Positions 7,521 through 16,415 of a DNA stretch of 64,000 nt are shown here, in pieces. Each line of letters opens with the position of its first letter. Position 1 is the first letter of the stretch. The position numbers were made by a program, and so were the translations under genes. The notes beneath the pieces were generated by a model, which saw only the letters and a program-made list of their open reading frames with translations, ran no database searches and had not been told where the DNA came from. Source of the stretch: Putridiphycobacter sp045107045 (lineage in GTDB: Bacteria; Bacteroidota; Bacteroidia; Flavobacteriales_D; Crocinitomicaceae); contig JBGCFR010000020.1 in assembly GCA_045107045.1 (NCBI GenBank), positions 1 to 64,000 of the forward strand. Reading direction: 5' to 3'.

Positions 7521-9533
7521 ATGAAAAAGTTAATTCTAATAGTGAACCTAATGCTAATTTCAGTAATGACATTAGCTCAAGCACCAGAAAAAATGTCATT
7601 TCAATTTGTTATTCGAGATGCAAGTAATGGCTTAATCACAAACAGCAGTATAGGGCTGCAAATCCATATTTTACAAGGATCAATTACTGGTACTCCAGTA
7701 TATGTAGAGACTCAGAGCCCAAGTTCCAACACCAATGGTTTAGTGAGTATTGAAATAGGAACAGGAACTGTAATTAATGGTGATTTTGCATTAATCGATT
7801 GGGCAAATGGTCCTTATTTTATTAAAACAGAAACAGATCCTGCCGGAGGAAATAATTACACAATTTCTGGTACTACACAATTGATGAGTGTGCCTTATGC
7901 TTTGTACGCTAAAACTTCAGGTAGTGGAGCTTTACCTGGACCAACTGGTCCACAAGGTCCTATTGGCTTGACCGGACCTGCTGGTGCTACCGGTGCTGTA
8001 GGTGCAACGGGAGCCACTGGTGCTGCTGGTGCAACAGGCCCTCAAGGCCCAATTGGAAATACAGGTTCAACTGGTGCGACAGGTGCAACAGGTCCAGCAG
8101 GTGCAACAGGTGCAACTGGAGCAACCGGCTCAACAGGTGCACAAGGCCCAATTGGGCTTACGGGAGCAACAGGGCCACAAGGCACAGTAGGGCTCACAGG
8201 GCCAGCTGGCTCACAAGGACCAATAGGAAATACGGGGCCAACAGGTGCAACAGGACCTCAAGGCCCTATGGGGAATACTGGAGCAACAGGAATGACTGGA
8301 GCAACAGGTCCTCAAGGACCAGCAGGAACAGATGGTGGAGATGATCAAAATTTAACTTCGGCAACACTGACTGGAACAAACTTGCAAATTAATATTGAAA
8401 ATGGTAATTCAACAACTGTTGACCTTTCATCACTAATTCCTGCTTCAATTTTTGAGGCAAATGGTACTGTAGTTAGTCCAGGTACAGTTGATATCAACAA
8501 AAGTTTTATAGTTGGTTCAACGCAAATGGATCATTCAAGTGCATCTCATTGGAGAAGAATGTTTTTTAATAAAGACAAAGCGGCTTTTAGAGCCGGTTTT
8601 ACAAATAATGTCTCTTGGAATGATGATAGTTTGGGAAATTATTCCTTTGCTACTGGTTATAATACTCGAGCCCTTGGTGTTGCTTCCACTTCCTTAGGTT
8701 TAAATGGTCAAGCAAGAGGAGATTATTCTTTCGTAGTTGGAGGAACTGCTTATGGTCTTTATTCTGCTGCAATTGGATCAGGAACAAAAGCTTATGGCAT
8801 TGGTTCTATGGCTATCGGTTCTTCAGCAAATTCATTTGGACGAGGTGAGGTCAGCGTAGGTTTGAAAAGTACTAGTTATGTTGCTTCAACAGCAGCATAT
8901 AATACAACAGATAGAGTTTTTTCTGTAGGAAGAAGACAACCTTCAAGTCCAACGCAGTCAGGACTAGATGCATTTATTGTACAAAGAAACGGAAACGTTT
9001 TTATTGGCTCTGATTGGAGCAATACAAATGGTACTGGTACAAGAACCACTACAGGTGGTGGAATTCTCTATATGAACAGAGGTTCCTCTCCTGGAAGTTT
9101 AACAGCAACTAATAAAACAGCCATTTGGAATGATCAAGGTGAAATAAAAGTAAAAGATGAAACCAATAATGTGACTACTATATCACCTCATAATTTTAGT
9201 GCGATTCCTGAAGGAGCAAGTGAAAACTTAGCCTGGGCATTTTATAGCGAGCGAAATGACACCATAATCAATGTAGATATGACAAAATTGGCAAGAACAG
9301 TTGAGTTATTGAGCGGTGAGAATTTAGTATATATAAAAGACAAAAAAACTGGAAAAATTGCACTGAAAGATTTAAAACCAAACGAATCAATACTAGGTTT
9401 AAAATCAACAATTGAATTGCAAAATCAGTTAATTATTGATGTTCAAAAAGAAAATGATGATTTAAAAATTAAACTAGAAGCACAGCAAAAACAAATTGAT
9501 CTAATAATGAATCAATTCATAGATAACCAATAA
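7521..9533 (+). CDS. Collagen-like surface protein with YadA-head-like repeats
   Basis: A 670-residue exported protein. The signal peptide is 1-20 (ends MTLAQ). An N-terminal beta domain at 21-130 is typical of Bacteroidota fibre proteins and ends in MSVPYALYA. A collagen-like region of Gly-X-Y triplets spans about 139-272, rich in GPQ, GPI and GAT. A beta-helical stretch at about 375-440 has the spaced A-x-G repeats of trimeric autotransporter heads (AAIGSGTKAYG, MAIGSSANSFG). A coiled coil of about 40 residues ends the protein. The whole suggests a trimeric fibre on the cell surface. No T9SS domain is seen on this chain; the small T9SS protein just upstream may be its partner. The triplet DNA is internally repetitive and likely length-variable. 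Confidence 0.8.
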   Translation: MKKLILIVNLMLISVMTLAQAPEKMSFQFVIRDASNGLITNSSIGLQIHILQGSITGTPVYVETQSPSSNTNGLVSIEIGTGTVINGDFALIDWANGPYFIKTETDPAGGNNYTISGTTQLMSVPYALYAKTSGSGALPGPTGPQGPIGLTGPAGATGAVGATGATGAAGATGPQGPIGNTGSTGATGATGPAGATGATGATGSTGAQGPIGLTGATGPQGTVGLTGPAGSQGPIGNTGPTGATGPQGPMGNTGATGMTGATGPQGPAGTDGGDDQNLTSATLTGTNLQINIENGNSTTVDLSSLIPASIFEANGTVVSPGTVDINKSFIVGSTQMDHSSASHWRRMFFNKDKAAFRAGFTNNVSWNDDSLGNYSFATGYNTRALGVASTSLGLNGQARGDYSFVVGGTAYGLYSAAIGSGTKAYGIGSMAIGSSANSFGRGEVSVGLKSTSYVASTAAYNTTDRVFSVGRRQPSSPTQSGLDAFIVQRNGNVFIGSDWSNTNGTGTRTTTGGGILYMNRGSSPGSLTATNKTAIWNDQGEIKVKDETNNVTTISPHNFSAIPEGASENLAWAFYSERNDTIINVDMTKLARTVELLSGENLVYIKDKKTGKIALKDLKPNESILGLKSTIELQNQLIIDVQKENDDLKIKLEAQQKQIDLIMNQFIDNQ

Positions 9534-9537
9534 CATA

Positions 9538-9589
9538 AAACCCTTCATCCAAAATACATTTTGCTGAATGTTGCTTGAATGAAGGGTTC
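9538..9589 (+). terminator. Stem-loop after the collagen-like gene
   Basis: AACCCTTCAT pairs perfectly with ATGAAGGGTT across a loop of about 30 nt, starting a few bases after the stop codon. The T-tail is weak, so it is a terminator or an mRNA 3'-end-protecting hairpin. Confidence 0.5.
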
Positions 9590-9802
9590 AATTGTAGCGC
9601 TTAAGAAGTTTCAGTTTGGCCTGTCGCAATGGATGTCAAAATAATACTTTTCTAGAATGACATATTCACGCAACAAATCGAATTAAAAAACACTGCTTTT
9701 ACAATCGTTTTAAATAACTAAAACTGATTATTTCTGATTTTCATTTGAATTACCTTTTTCCAACAATTCTTGTTAACTTTATGCTTTCAAATTGAAACGA
9801 TC

Positions 9803-11854
9803 ATGACAGTATACCAAAACTATGCCTTGGGTAAGTGGCAATCAGGAGAAGGAACAGAAATAGAACATTACAATACAATTACTGGCGAAAAAATTGGCTC
9901 AACTTCATCAGTTGGTTTAGACTATCAAGCCATGCGAGAATATGCTGTTGAAAAAGGCGGTTTTGCATTGCGTAAAATGACGTTTCAAGAGCGTGGCATG
10001 ATGCTAAAAAAATTAGCCCTTCATTTAGTTAGTATTAAAAAAAAGTTTTATGGTTTAAGTGCCGCAACAGGAGCAACAAGAATTGATTCTTGGATTGATA
10101 TAGAAGGTGGAATCGGCAATTTATTCGCTAATGCCTCTTTAAGAAAGCAATTTCCTGACCTTCCTTATTATGTAGATGGTGATGCTGTTCCTTTATCAAA
10201 AGGCGGAAGCTTTATTGGCCACCATATTATGGTGCCAAAAGATGGAGTTGCGATCCATATTAATGCTTTCAACTTTCCAATTTGGGGAATGCTTGAAAAA
10301 ATTGCGGTCAATTTAATGGCTGGTGTACCTGCTATTGTTAAACCATCAGAATACACCTCCTATTTAACCGAATTAATGGTTCGAGAAATTATTGCATCCG
10401 GCATTTTACCTGAAGGGGCTTTGCAATTAGTAACCGGAAAAGGTAGAGGGATACTTGACCACGTCACTAATCAAGACATCATTACTTTTACTGGTTCCGC
10501 TAAAACAGGTCGATTCTTAAAGTCGTTGCCAAATATTGCTGAAAACTCTGTTCCTTTTAATATGGAAGCTGATTCTTTAAATGCCTCTATTTTAGGTAAA
10601 GACTCTGTACCTGGCACACCTGAATTTGATATCTTTATTAAAGAAGTTCAAAAGGAAATGACGGTAAAGGCAGGTCAAAAATGTACAGCTGTAAGAAGAA
10701 TTATTGTACCTGAAAATTTAATGGAAGATGTCCAGGCTGCGTTAAGCAGTCGTTTGGCTAAAACAATAATTGGTGATCCGGCAAACGAAAATGTTAGAAT
10801 GGGTGCCATGGCATCATTTGAACAAATTGATAGACTAAAAGAAAATTTAAAACTGCTAGAAGCTGAACAAAATATTGTGTTTGGAGACATGGATAATTTT
10901 GATGTACATGAAAGCGCTGATAAAACAAAAGGAGCCTTTGTACCGCCTATCCTGTTTAGAAATGACACACCTCATACAAAAGTAGCAGTGCATGAAGTAG
11001 AATGCTTTGGCCCAGTATCCACATTAATGCCTTATAAAGACATTGACGACGCCATTAAATTGGCTCGAATGGGGAAAGGATCACTAGTATCTTCAATTAT
11101 TACGGCAGATGATAAAATTGCAACTGATTACGTAGTCAATGCCGCCTCAATGCACGGAAGAATTTTAGTATTAAACGAACGTTGTGCCAAAGAAAGTACC
11201 GGTCATGGTTCACCTATGCCATTGTTAACTCACGGCGGACCAGGTAGAGCTGGCGGCGGAGAAGAAATGGGCGGAAAAAGAGGAATAATGCATTATTTAC
11301 AGCGCACCTCAATTCAAGGCCATCCTCAAACTATCACTGCTATTACACAACAATTTCAAGTGGGAGCTGATCAACCAGAACCAGTTCAACATGTGTTCAG
11401 AAAACATTTTGAAGAGCTAGAGGTTGGTATGACTGTTTTCACACATAAACATACTGTTACCGAAACCGATATTACCAATTTTGCCAATGTTAGTGGAGAT
11501 AATTTTTATGCCCATATGGATTCAACATCTTTAGACGGAACCATTTTTGAGCAAAGAGTAGCGCATGGTTACTTCCTACTATCAAAAGCTGCTGGTCTTT
11601 TCGTAGACCCTAAAAAAGGTCCCGTTTTACTAAACTACGGTATAGATGAGGCCAGATTTACAAAACCCGTTTACCCAGGTGCAACCATTGGAGTGAGGTT
11701 TACTGTCAAAGAAAAAATGGATCAAGAAAAAAGATCAGAAGATGATATTGCTAAAGGAATTGTGAAATTTTTAGTCGATATTTATGATGAGACTGGCGAG
11801 ACAGTTGGTATTGCTACAATATTGACTATGGTCAAAAAAATTGACCAGTCTTAA
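9803..11854 (+). CDS. paaZ: PaaZ-type bifunctional aldehyde dehydrogenase / MaoC-like hydratase
   Basis: A 683-residue fusion. Residues 1 to about 520 are an aldehyde dehydrogenase with catalytic Cys294 (GQKCTAV) and general-base Glu255 (FNMEAD). Residues about 540-683 are a MaoC-like hydratase with Asp566 and His571 (GDNFYAH). Both sites sit within a few residues of those known for E. coli PaaZ, which opens the oxepin-CoA ring and oxidises the resulting semialdehyde in phenylacetate degradation. The open frame extends to 9770, but the ATG at 9803 gives the standard N-terminus (MTVYQNYALGKW). No paaABCDE oxygenase genes are in this window; a crotonase gene follows at 12064, fitting the same pathway or a related ring-CoA route. 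Confidence 0.9.
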   Translation: MTVYQNYALGKWQSGEGTEIEHYNTITGEKIGSTSSVGLDYQAMREYAVEKGGFALRKMTFQERGMMLKKLALHLVSIKKKFYGLSAATGATRIDSWIDIEGGIGNLFANASLRKQFPDLPYYVDGDAVPLSKGGSFIGHHIMVPKDGVAIHINAFNFPIWGMLEKIAVNLMAGVPAIVKPSEYTSYLTELMVREIIASGILPEGALQLVTGKGRGILDHVTNQDIITFTGSAKTGRFLKSLPNIAENSVPFNMEADSLNASILGKDSVPGTPEFDIFIKEVQKEMTVKAGQKCTAVRRIIVPENLMEDVQAALSSRLAKTIIGDPANENVRMGAMASFEQIDRLKENLKLLEAEQNIVFGDMDNFDVHESADKTKGAFVPPILFRNDTPHTKVAVHEVECFGPVSTLMPYKDIDDAIKLARMGKGSLVSSIITADDKIATDYVVNAASMHGRILVLNERCAKESTGHGSPMPLLTHGGPGRAGGGEEMGGKRGIMHYLQRTSIQGHPQTITAITQQFQVGADQPEPVQHVFRKHFEELEVGMTVFTHKHTVTETDITNFANVSGDNFYAHMDSTSLDGTIFEQRVAHGYFLLSKAAGLFVDPKKGPVLLNYGIDEARFTKPVYPGATIGVRFTVKEKMDQEKRSEDDIAKGIVKFLVDIYDETGETVGIATILTMVKKIDQS

Positions 11855-12063
11855 GGGTCGTATTAGCAGTTAGCAGTGGAGGATAGTTAAAATTGACTAT
11901 GACTTAAAAAATATAAAAAAGTATCAGTTCGAGTATTTTAATTGAAAGTGATAGCTTGAGATAAAAATGTATCGAGAACAGAACGTTATAAAATTAAAAT
12001 AGAAACAAGTATTGGGCATAAAACACTAAAATCTCAATACTAACTACTCAATACCAAAAAACT

Positions 12064-12834
12064 ATGAACGCATTGAATGAAGGACACGTACAATTTGAAA
12101 TAGATGGAAAAGGAATTGCTACCATTGAATTTGGACATCCGCTTTCTAATTCTTTACCAGGTAGAATACTAAATAAACTGGCCAATACAATTATTGAGCT
12201 TGGACAAAAAGAAGCGATTAGAGTTATTATTCTAAAATCAGGTGGTGATAGGGCATTTTGTGCTGGAGCAAGTTTTGATGAGCTAATTTCAATCAATAAT
12301 ATTGAAACTGGGAAAGTCTTTTTCTCTGGTTTTGCAAACGTTATTAATGCATGCAGAAAATGTCCAAAATTAATTATTGGACGAGTTCAGGGCAAAGCCG
12401 TTGGTGGTGGCGTTGGTGTAGCGTCAGCAGTTGATTATTGTTTTGCAACAAAGCATGCGTCAGTAAAATTGTCAGAATTAGCTGTTGGAATCGGACCCTT
12501 TGTAGTTGGACCAGCTGTTGAACGGAAAATTGGTGTATCTGCCATGTCTCAATTGGCTATTGATGCCACTGAATGGCAAACAGCCCAATGGGCAAAAGAA
12601 AAAGGACTATACACTGAATTGTTCGACACTGCCGAGGATATGGATAACGCTATAGATACATTATCAGAAAAATTAGCAAAATCTAATCCTGAAGCAATGA
12701 CCATGTTAAAACGTGTATTTTGGGAGGGCACGGAGAAATGGGATGTTTTATTAAAAAATCGAGCAGCTATGAGTGGGCAATTGGTACTCTCAGAATTCAC
12801 TAAAAACGCCATTAATTCCTTTAAGAAAAAATAG
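12064..12834 (+). CDS. Enoyl-CoA hydratase/isomerase family protein (crotonase)
   Basis: A 256-residue crotonase-fold protein. Oxyanion-hole segments are AFCAGAS (65-70) and GKAVGGGVGVA (110-120). The Glu that follows GGG in classical hydratases is replaced (GGGVGVA), while the second acidic residue is kept as Glu138 in KLSELAVG. One-acid crotonases are often isomerases or carry out related ring or double-bond chemistry, as PaaG does. Following paaZ by 209 bp, it most likely serves the same CoA-thioester catabolic route, but a paaF/paaG name would be a guess. It is translationally coupled to a small membrane protein through a shared TAGTG. Confidence 0.8.
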   Translation: MNALNEGHVQFEIDGKGIATIEFGHPLSNSLPGRILNKLANTIIELGQKEAIRVIILKSGGDRAFCAGASFDELISINNIETGKVFFSGFANVINACRKCPKLIIGRVQGKAVGGGVGVASAVDYCFATKHASVKLSELAVGIGPFVVGPAVERKIGVSAMSQLAIDATEWQTAQWAKEKGLYTELFDTAEDMDNAIDTLSEKLAKSNPEAMTMLKRVFWEGTEKWDVLLKNRAAMSGQLVLSEFTKNAINSFKKK

Positions 12835-13172
12835 TGAATCATAAGGTAATTTGGAAACATCAAGTCTTTTTTTATGTTCTTGAAATACTCTTTCTGTTAT
12901 TTACTTTTTATTGTTTTATTGCTGGACATTATGGTTTTCCTAGTGAAACAATAATTTACTTAACTATTATTGCCATTCACTGCGTGTTTACAGTTCCTTT
13001 TTTGATATCCCTCTCTATAATTAAGAAAAAAATAAAAGTTCATAAGCAGATAGCTAAATCAATACTCATTCTTCACCGAATACTTTTTATTATTTATGGA
13101 ATTTCCGTGATCGCTCAAAGTTTTCTGATTATTGATGATATCATCAATCCGGCACATTGGGCATTTGGATAA
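12834..13172 (+). CDS. Four-helix integral membrane protein, unknown function
   Basis: A 112-residue protein with four hydrophobic helices (about residues 12-30, 38-58, 72-90 and 92-105). The start is a GTG whose G is the last base of the crotonase stop codon TAG. This overlap favours this start and implies reinitiation. No family motif is recognised. Its connection to the CoA pathway genes is positional only. Confidence 0.6.
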   Translation: MNHKVIWKHQVFFYVLEILFLLFTFYCFIAGHYGFPSETIIYLTIIAIHCVFTVPFLISLSIIKKKIKVHKQIAKSILILHRILFIIYGISVIAQSFLIIDDIINPAHWAFG

Positions 13173-13180
13173 TATAGATT

Positions 13181-13202
13181 AGTAAGCCATATTTGGCTTA
13201 CT
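13181..13202 (+). terminator. Hairpin after the paaZ-side gene set
   Basis: AGTAAGCCA / TGGCTTACT, a perfect 9-bp stem with a 4-nt loop, 8 bases after the membrane-protein stop. It lacks a strong T-run. The 3' arm overlaps the -33 element proposed for the mrp promoter. Confidence 0.5.
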
Positions 13203-13219
13203 TAAATCAATTATATTTG
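13193..13219 (+). promoter_or_regulatory. Promoter of the mrp-nifU gene pair
   Basis: TTG at 13193 and TATATTTG at 13212-13219 are 16 bp apart, fitting the phylum consensus (TTG, about 17-20 bp, TAnnTTTG). The mrp ATG is 20 bp downstream of the box. Confidence 0.6.
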
Positions 13220-13238
13220 CAACGCAAATAAGAATCAT

Positions 13239-14294
13239 ATGAACATTTCAATTGAAGACATTCAAGCAGCACTGGCTAAAGTAATAGAACCGGACTTAAA
13301 AAAAGACATTGTATCCTTAGGTTTAGTTTCTAAAATTGAAACTGAAGACGGTACTGTAAAATTCACTGTGCAAATTTCAAACCCTGCTATGCATAGTAAA
13401 CGCCGAATGCAAGAAGCCTGTGAATTTGCAATAGAAAGAGCATTTGGAAAAGATATTAAGGCGATAATAACAATTGAAGCTTTACCAAAAGATAGAGACC
13501 CTAGTATTAGAAAGGTATTGCCAAATGTCAAACATATTATTGCCATTGCTTCAGGAAAAGGTGGTGTTGGAAAGTCAACTGTTACCTCAAATTTAGCTGC
13601 CGGATTAGCCAAACAAGGTCATAAAGTAGGATTAGTTGATGCAGATATTTATGGTCCATCAGCACCTACAATGTTCGACCTAGTTGGCAGAAGGCCTGAA
13701 GGCACTGAAAAAGATGGTAAAACATTAATCAAACCTATTGATTCGTATGGGGTTAAAGTTTTATCTATCGGATTTTTCTCTGACCCAGATCAAGCAGTAG
13801 TTTGGAGAGGACCTATGGCCTCAAAAGCCCTTAATCAACTTTTTAAAGACGCAGAATGGGGAGAATTAGACTACCTTTTAATTGACTTACCTCCTGGAAC
13901 TGGTGACATCCATTTATCCTTAGTACAAAACGTTCCTTTAACTGGTGTAATCATAGTTAGTACTCCACAAGAAGTAGCATTGGCAGATGCACGTAAAGGA
14001 ATTAATATGTTCCAAATGGAAGGCTTAAAAGTACCTGTAATCGGACTAGTTGAAAACATGGCTTGGTTTACACCTGCAGAGCTCCCAGATAATAAATACT
14101 ATATTTTTGGAAGGGATGGTGCTAAAAACTTAGCAGAAAGCATGAACGTCCCGCTTCTTGCTCAAATACCGCTCATCCAAAGCGTTAGAGAATCTGGAGA
14201 TATTGGACGTCCAGCAGTGTTGCAAGAAAATACTGTGTCATCTAAAGCATTTGATGAATTTGTGCATACATTTGTTAAAGCAGTTAACCCATAG
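13239..14294 (+). CDS. Mrp/ApbC-family Fe-S cluster carrier ATPase
   Basis: A 351-residue protein. An N-terminal MIP18/DUF59 domain (about 1-85) is followed by a P-loop ATPase domain with the deviant Walker A GKGGVGKST (about 104-112), the VDADIYGPSAPTMF switch region and LLIDLPPGTGD. Mrp/NBP35 proteins bind a [4Fe-4S] cluster at a dimer interface and pass it to apo-proteins in the cytosol. The C-terminal CxxC of classical Mrp is not obvious in this sequence, as in many Bacteroidota homologues. A NifU-like scaffold gene follows 6 bp later, so the two form a small Fe-S assembly operon with its own promoter. Confidence 0.9.
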   Translation: MNISIEDIQAALAKVIEPDLKKDIVSLGLVSKIETEDGTVKFTVQISNPAMHSKRRMQEACEFAIERAFGKDIKAIITIEALPKDRDPSIRKVLPNVKHIIAIASGKGGVGKSTVTSNLAAGLAKQGHKVGLVDADIYGPSAPTMFDLVGRRPEGTEKDGKTLIKPIDSYGVKVLSIGFFSDPDQAVVWRGPMASKALNQLFKDAEWGELDYLLIDLPPGTGDIHLSLVQNVPLTGVIIVSTPQEVALADARKGINMFQMEGLKVPVIGLVENMAWFTPAELPDNKYYIFGRDGAKNLAESMNVPLLAQIPLIQSVRESGDIGRPAVLQENTVSSKAFDEFVHTFVKAVNP

Positions 14295-14300
14295 TTTAGT

Positions 14301-14528
14301 ATGACAAATCAAGAAAAAATTGAAATCGCTCTTCAATCTATTAGACCATACCTTCAAAAAGATGGTGGTGATGTAGAGTTTGTTGAATTAACCGAAGATA
14401 ATACTGTCAAAGTAAAATTAATGGGGGCTTGTGTCACTTGTGACATGAGTGCTATGACACTAAAAGCAGGCATTGAAGAGTCAATTAAATCAGTATTTCC
14501 CGAATTAAAAAACGTACTATCAATTTAA
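14301..14528 (+). CDS. NifU C-terminal-type Fe-S scaffold protein
   Basis: A 75-residue single-domain protein of the NifU C-terminal (Nfu) family with the cluster-binding Cys44-x-x-Cys47 (GACVTCDMS) and the family signature QKDGGDVEFVE at about 19-29. It assembles or carries a [4Fe-4S] cluster between subunits. It follows mrp by 6 bp, and the two carriers probably act in sequence. Its last 9 bp overlap the 3' end of the convergent phosphatidylserine decarboxylase gene, so there is no room for a separate terminator. Confidence 0.9.
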   Translation: MTNQEKIEIALQSIRPYLQKDGGDVEFVELTEDNTVKVKLMGACVTCDMSAMTLKAGIEESIKSVFPELKNVLSI

Positions 14529-15410
14529 CGGTCCACCTATAGTTTCTCCCATTTTGACAGCCGTTTCAAAACCATTTTTTGTATTCTTAATTAAATCCGA
14601 GCTAAATCTAATCTTACCTTTTTTGAAAAGGACGATTACAGTTGATCCTCCAAACGCAAAAAAACCTTTTTCTTGTCCCTTAATTACGTCAATATTCGGC
14701 CAATGAGATTGAACAATGCTCCCTGTTAACGTCGCCCCTATTTCAGCCAAAACTACTGATCCATACTTGTCAGAATCAACACTTACAAACTCTCTTTTAT
14801 TCTCACAAAAAATACGCATATTTTGTTTTAACGCAATCGGAGAAACTGAATAGTAATCACCTTCATATTTAATAGTCTCTCCAACATACCCATCAATTGG
14901 AAAATGGAACCTATGGTAATCTGTTGGTGCTAACCTTACAATTGCTAATGCTCCGCCATCATACTCTGCTGCTAATTTTTTGTCTAGAAAGAATTTATTT
15001 AAATCAAATTGTTGGCCCTTAACGTAAAACGATTGCGCGGCAGCAATGGTTGGAAACACTAAAACTTTACCATCTGCGGGAGATATTACTCCCTCACCAA
15101 TAACTCTTGCACCAGGTTTAAGTTTTCGGTAAAAAAAACTATTAAAATGCTTATAATATCCTTTCGGAACTTGATAATCTTTAAGGTCTATTTTGTTCTT
15201 TTTTATAAAAGATTTCACACTTCTAACTGATATGGAGCTCATCATGAACCAACCTACCATAACGGATAAAAGTCTCCTCTTAATAAAAGCCCACAGTAAA
15301 AATTTTCCAAAAACATTTTGACTATAAAAAAAATGCATCATCCCACCACCTGGAACGGTTTCAATAACGGTTTCACCTGTTTGGCGATCAATAAATTTGA
15401 CCTCTTTCAT
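14520..15410 (-). CDS. psd: Phosphatidylserine decarboxylase family proenzyme
   Basis: A 296-residue protein. A catalytic serine proenzyme motif GGST lies near residue 255 (FAFGGSTVIV), where autocleavage creates the pyruvoyl group. The core motifs SPADGKV (about 112-118) and DYHRFHFP (about 162-169) are present. It converts phosphatidylserine to phosphatidylethanolamine at the inner membrane. The length matches the longer type with an N-terminal membrane-associated region that includes one hydrophobic stretch at about 35-60. It is monocistronic and overlaps nifU tail to tail by 9 bp. Confidence 0.9.
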   Translation of the reverse strand: MKEVKFIDRQTGETVIETVPGGGMMHFFYSQNVFGKFLLWAFIKRRLLSVMVGWFMMSSISVRSVKSFIKKNKIDLKDYQVPKGYYKHFNSFFYRKLKPGARVIGEGVISPADGKVLVFPTIAAAQSFYVKGQQFDLNKFFLDKKLAAEYDGGALAIVRLAPTDYHRFHFPIDGYVGETIKYEGDYYSVSPIALKQNMRIFCENKREFVSVDSDKYGSVVLAEIGATLTGSIVQSHWPNIDVIKGQEKGFFAFGGSTVIVLFKKGKIRFSSDLIKNTKNGFETAVKMGETIGGPLN

Positions 15411-15480
15411 CTGGCAGCAAAAATATGAAAAGAAATAAGGATATGCTAATCAATGATGTATATTAAAATAGAATAACCAA

Positions 15481-15507
15481 AAAAAGGAGTCATTGACTCC
15501 TTTTTTG
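15481..15507 (-). terminator. Terminator of tRNA-Phe (palindromic)
   Basis: AAAAAAGGAGTC-ATT-GACTCCTTTTTT, a 12-bp stem just downstream of the minus-strand tRNA. Its symmetric A/T flanks let it work on either strand. Confidence 0.7.
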
Positions 15508-15510
15508 ATG

Positions 15511-15583
15511 TGGTGATGGACGGAATCGAACCGCCGACACAAGGATTTTCAGTCCTTTGCTCTACCGACTGAGCTACATCACC
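15511..15583 (-). tRNA. tRNA-Phe (GAA)
   Basis: A 73-nt cloverleaf on the minus strand. It begins GGTGATGTAGCTCAG and its anticodon loop CTGAAAA reads GAA. The T-arm is GGTTCGATTCC and the acceptor stem GGTGATG / CATCACC is closed by discriminator A. No CCA is encoded. A TAACTTTG promoter box lies 17 bp upstream and a strong terminator directly downstream. Confidence 0.95.
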
Positions 15584-15600
15584 TCATTAATTTGTGGGGG

Positions 15601-15608
15601 CAAAGTTA
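15601..15608 (-). promoter_or_regulatory. -7 box of the tRNA-Phe promoter
   Basis: The minus-strand sequence TAACTTTG matches TAnnTTTG and ends 17 bp before the tRNA 5' end. The -33 region is not a clear TTG. Confidence 0.55.
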
Positions 15609-15692
15609 TAAATCTAATCTGGATATAAAGTATTTTTCATCATTTTTTTTAAAAAACTTCAAAAACTCCTCATTTCTGTGCATTTTTGAAAT

Positions 15693-16415
15693 ATGAACCT
15701 AATTATTGACCAAGGCAATACACAATTTAAGATAGGACTATTTGAAAAAAAAGAACTAAAAATTAGTAGAAGATTTAATTATAATCAGCTTGTGGAATTC
15801 AAAAAAATTTGTCTCCAGGAAAAAATTAATCGGGTTATAATCTCCTCCGTGATAGACCGGGAAATTGATTTGAGCTTTTTAAATACTCGTCAAATACTCT
15901 TGCTTGACCATTTGACACCATTACCTATTAAAAACAACTATAAAACGCCCCAAACACTTGGAAGAGATAGAATTGCAAATGTAGTTGGAGCATGGGTTTT
16001 AAACCCTCAAAAATCTAGTCTTGTTATAGATTCTGGAACATGCATTAAGTATGATATAATTTCAGAAAATGGACAATATATAGGTGGTAATATAGCGCCT
16101 GGTTTAAGAATGCGGTTTCAAGCTTTAAATTACTTTACTGATCAACTGCCAGAACTAGAGCCGGAAAAAAACGTTCATCAAATATTTGGAACTGATACAA
16201 ATACTAGCCTTCAATGCGGTGTTTTTTTAGGTATGGAACATGAAATAAATGGTTTTATTAATCGTTATAAAAAGGAGTTCAGTCAATTAACAATTTTTAT
16301 GACAGGAGGAGATTTAAAATACTTTGATAAAAGAGATAAAAAAAGCATCTTTGCAAATCAAAATCTTACCCTAATTGGGCTAAACGAAATTTTAAACCAT
16401 AATGCACAATTGTAA
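15693..16415 (+). CDS. coaX: Type III pantothenate kinase
   Basis: A 240-residue enzyme of the ASKHA fold that phosphorylates pantothenate, the first step of coenzyme A synthesis. Visible motifs are the N-terminal phosphate-binding DQGNTQFK (6-13), TLGRDRIANVVGA (about 92-104), the DSGTC catalytic segment (about 118-122) and GGNIAPG (about 133-139), followed by MTGG near the C-terminus. The length is normal. Its 3' end overlaps the next gene by 14 bp, so coaX is coupled to the outer-membrane protein and TPR genes. Confidence 0.92.
   Translation: MNLIIDQGNTQFKIGLFEKKELKISRRFNYNQLVEFKKICLQEKINRVIISSVIDREIDLSFLNTRQILLLDHLTPLPIKNNYKTPQTLGRDRIANVVGAWVLNPQKSSLVIDSGTCIKYDIISENGQYIGGNIAPGLRMRFQALNYFTDQLPELEPEKNVHQIFGTDTNTSLQCGVFLGMEHEINGFINRYKKEFSQLTIFMTGGDLKYFDKRDKKSIFANQNLTLIGLNEILNHNAQL

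Noticed and set aside
8002..8190. 62-codon Q/L-rich plus-strand frame
   Set aside because: It is an alternative frame of the collagen triplet repeats and follows from their base composition.
7930..8340. Short tandem repeats resembling a CRISPR or satellite array
   Set aside because: Repeats are 9-18 bp, in frame, imperfect and encode Gly-X-Y triplets, so this is the collagen region of a gene.
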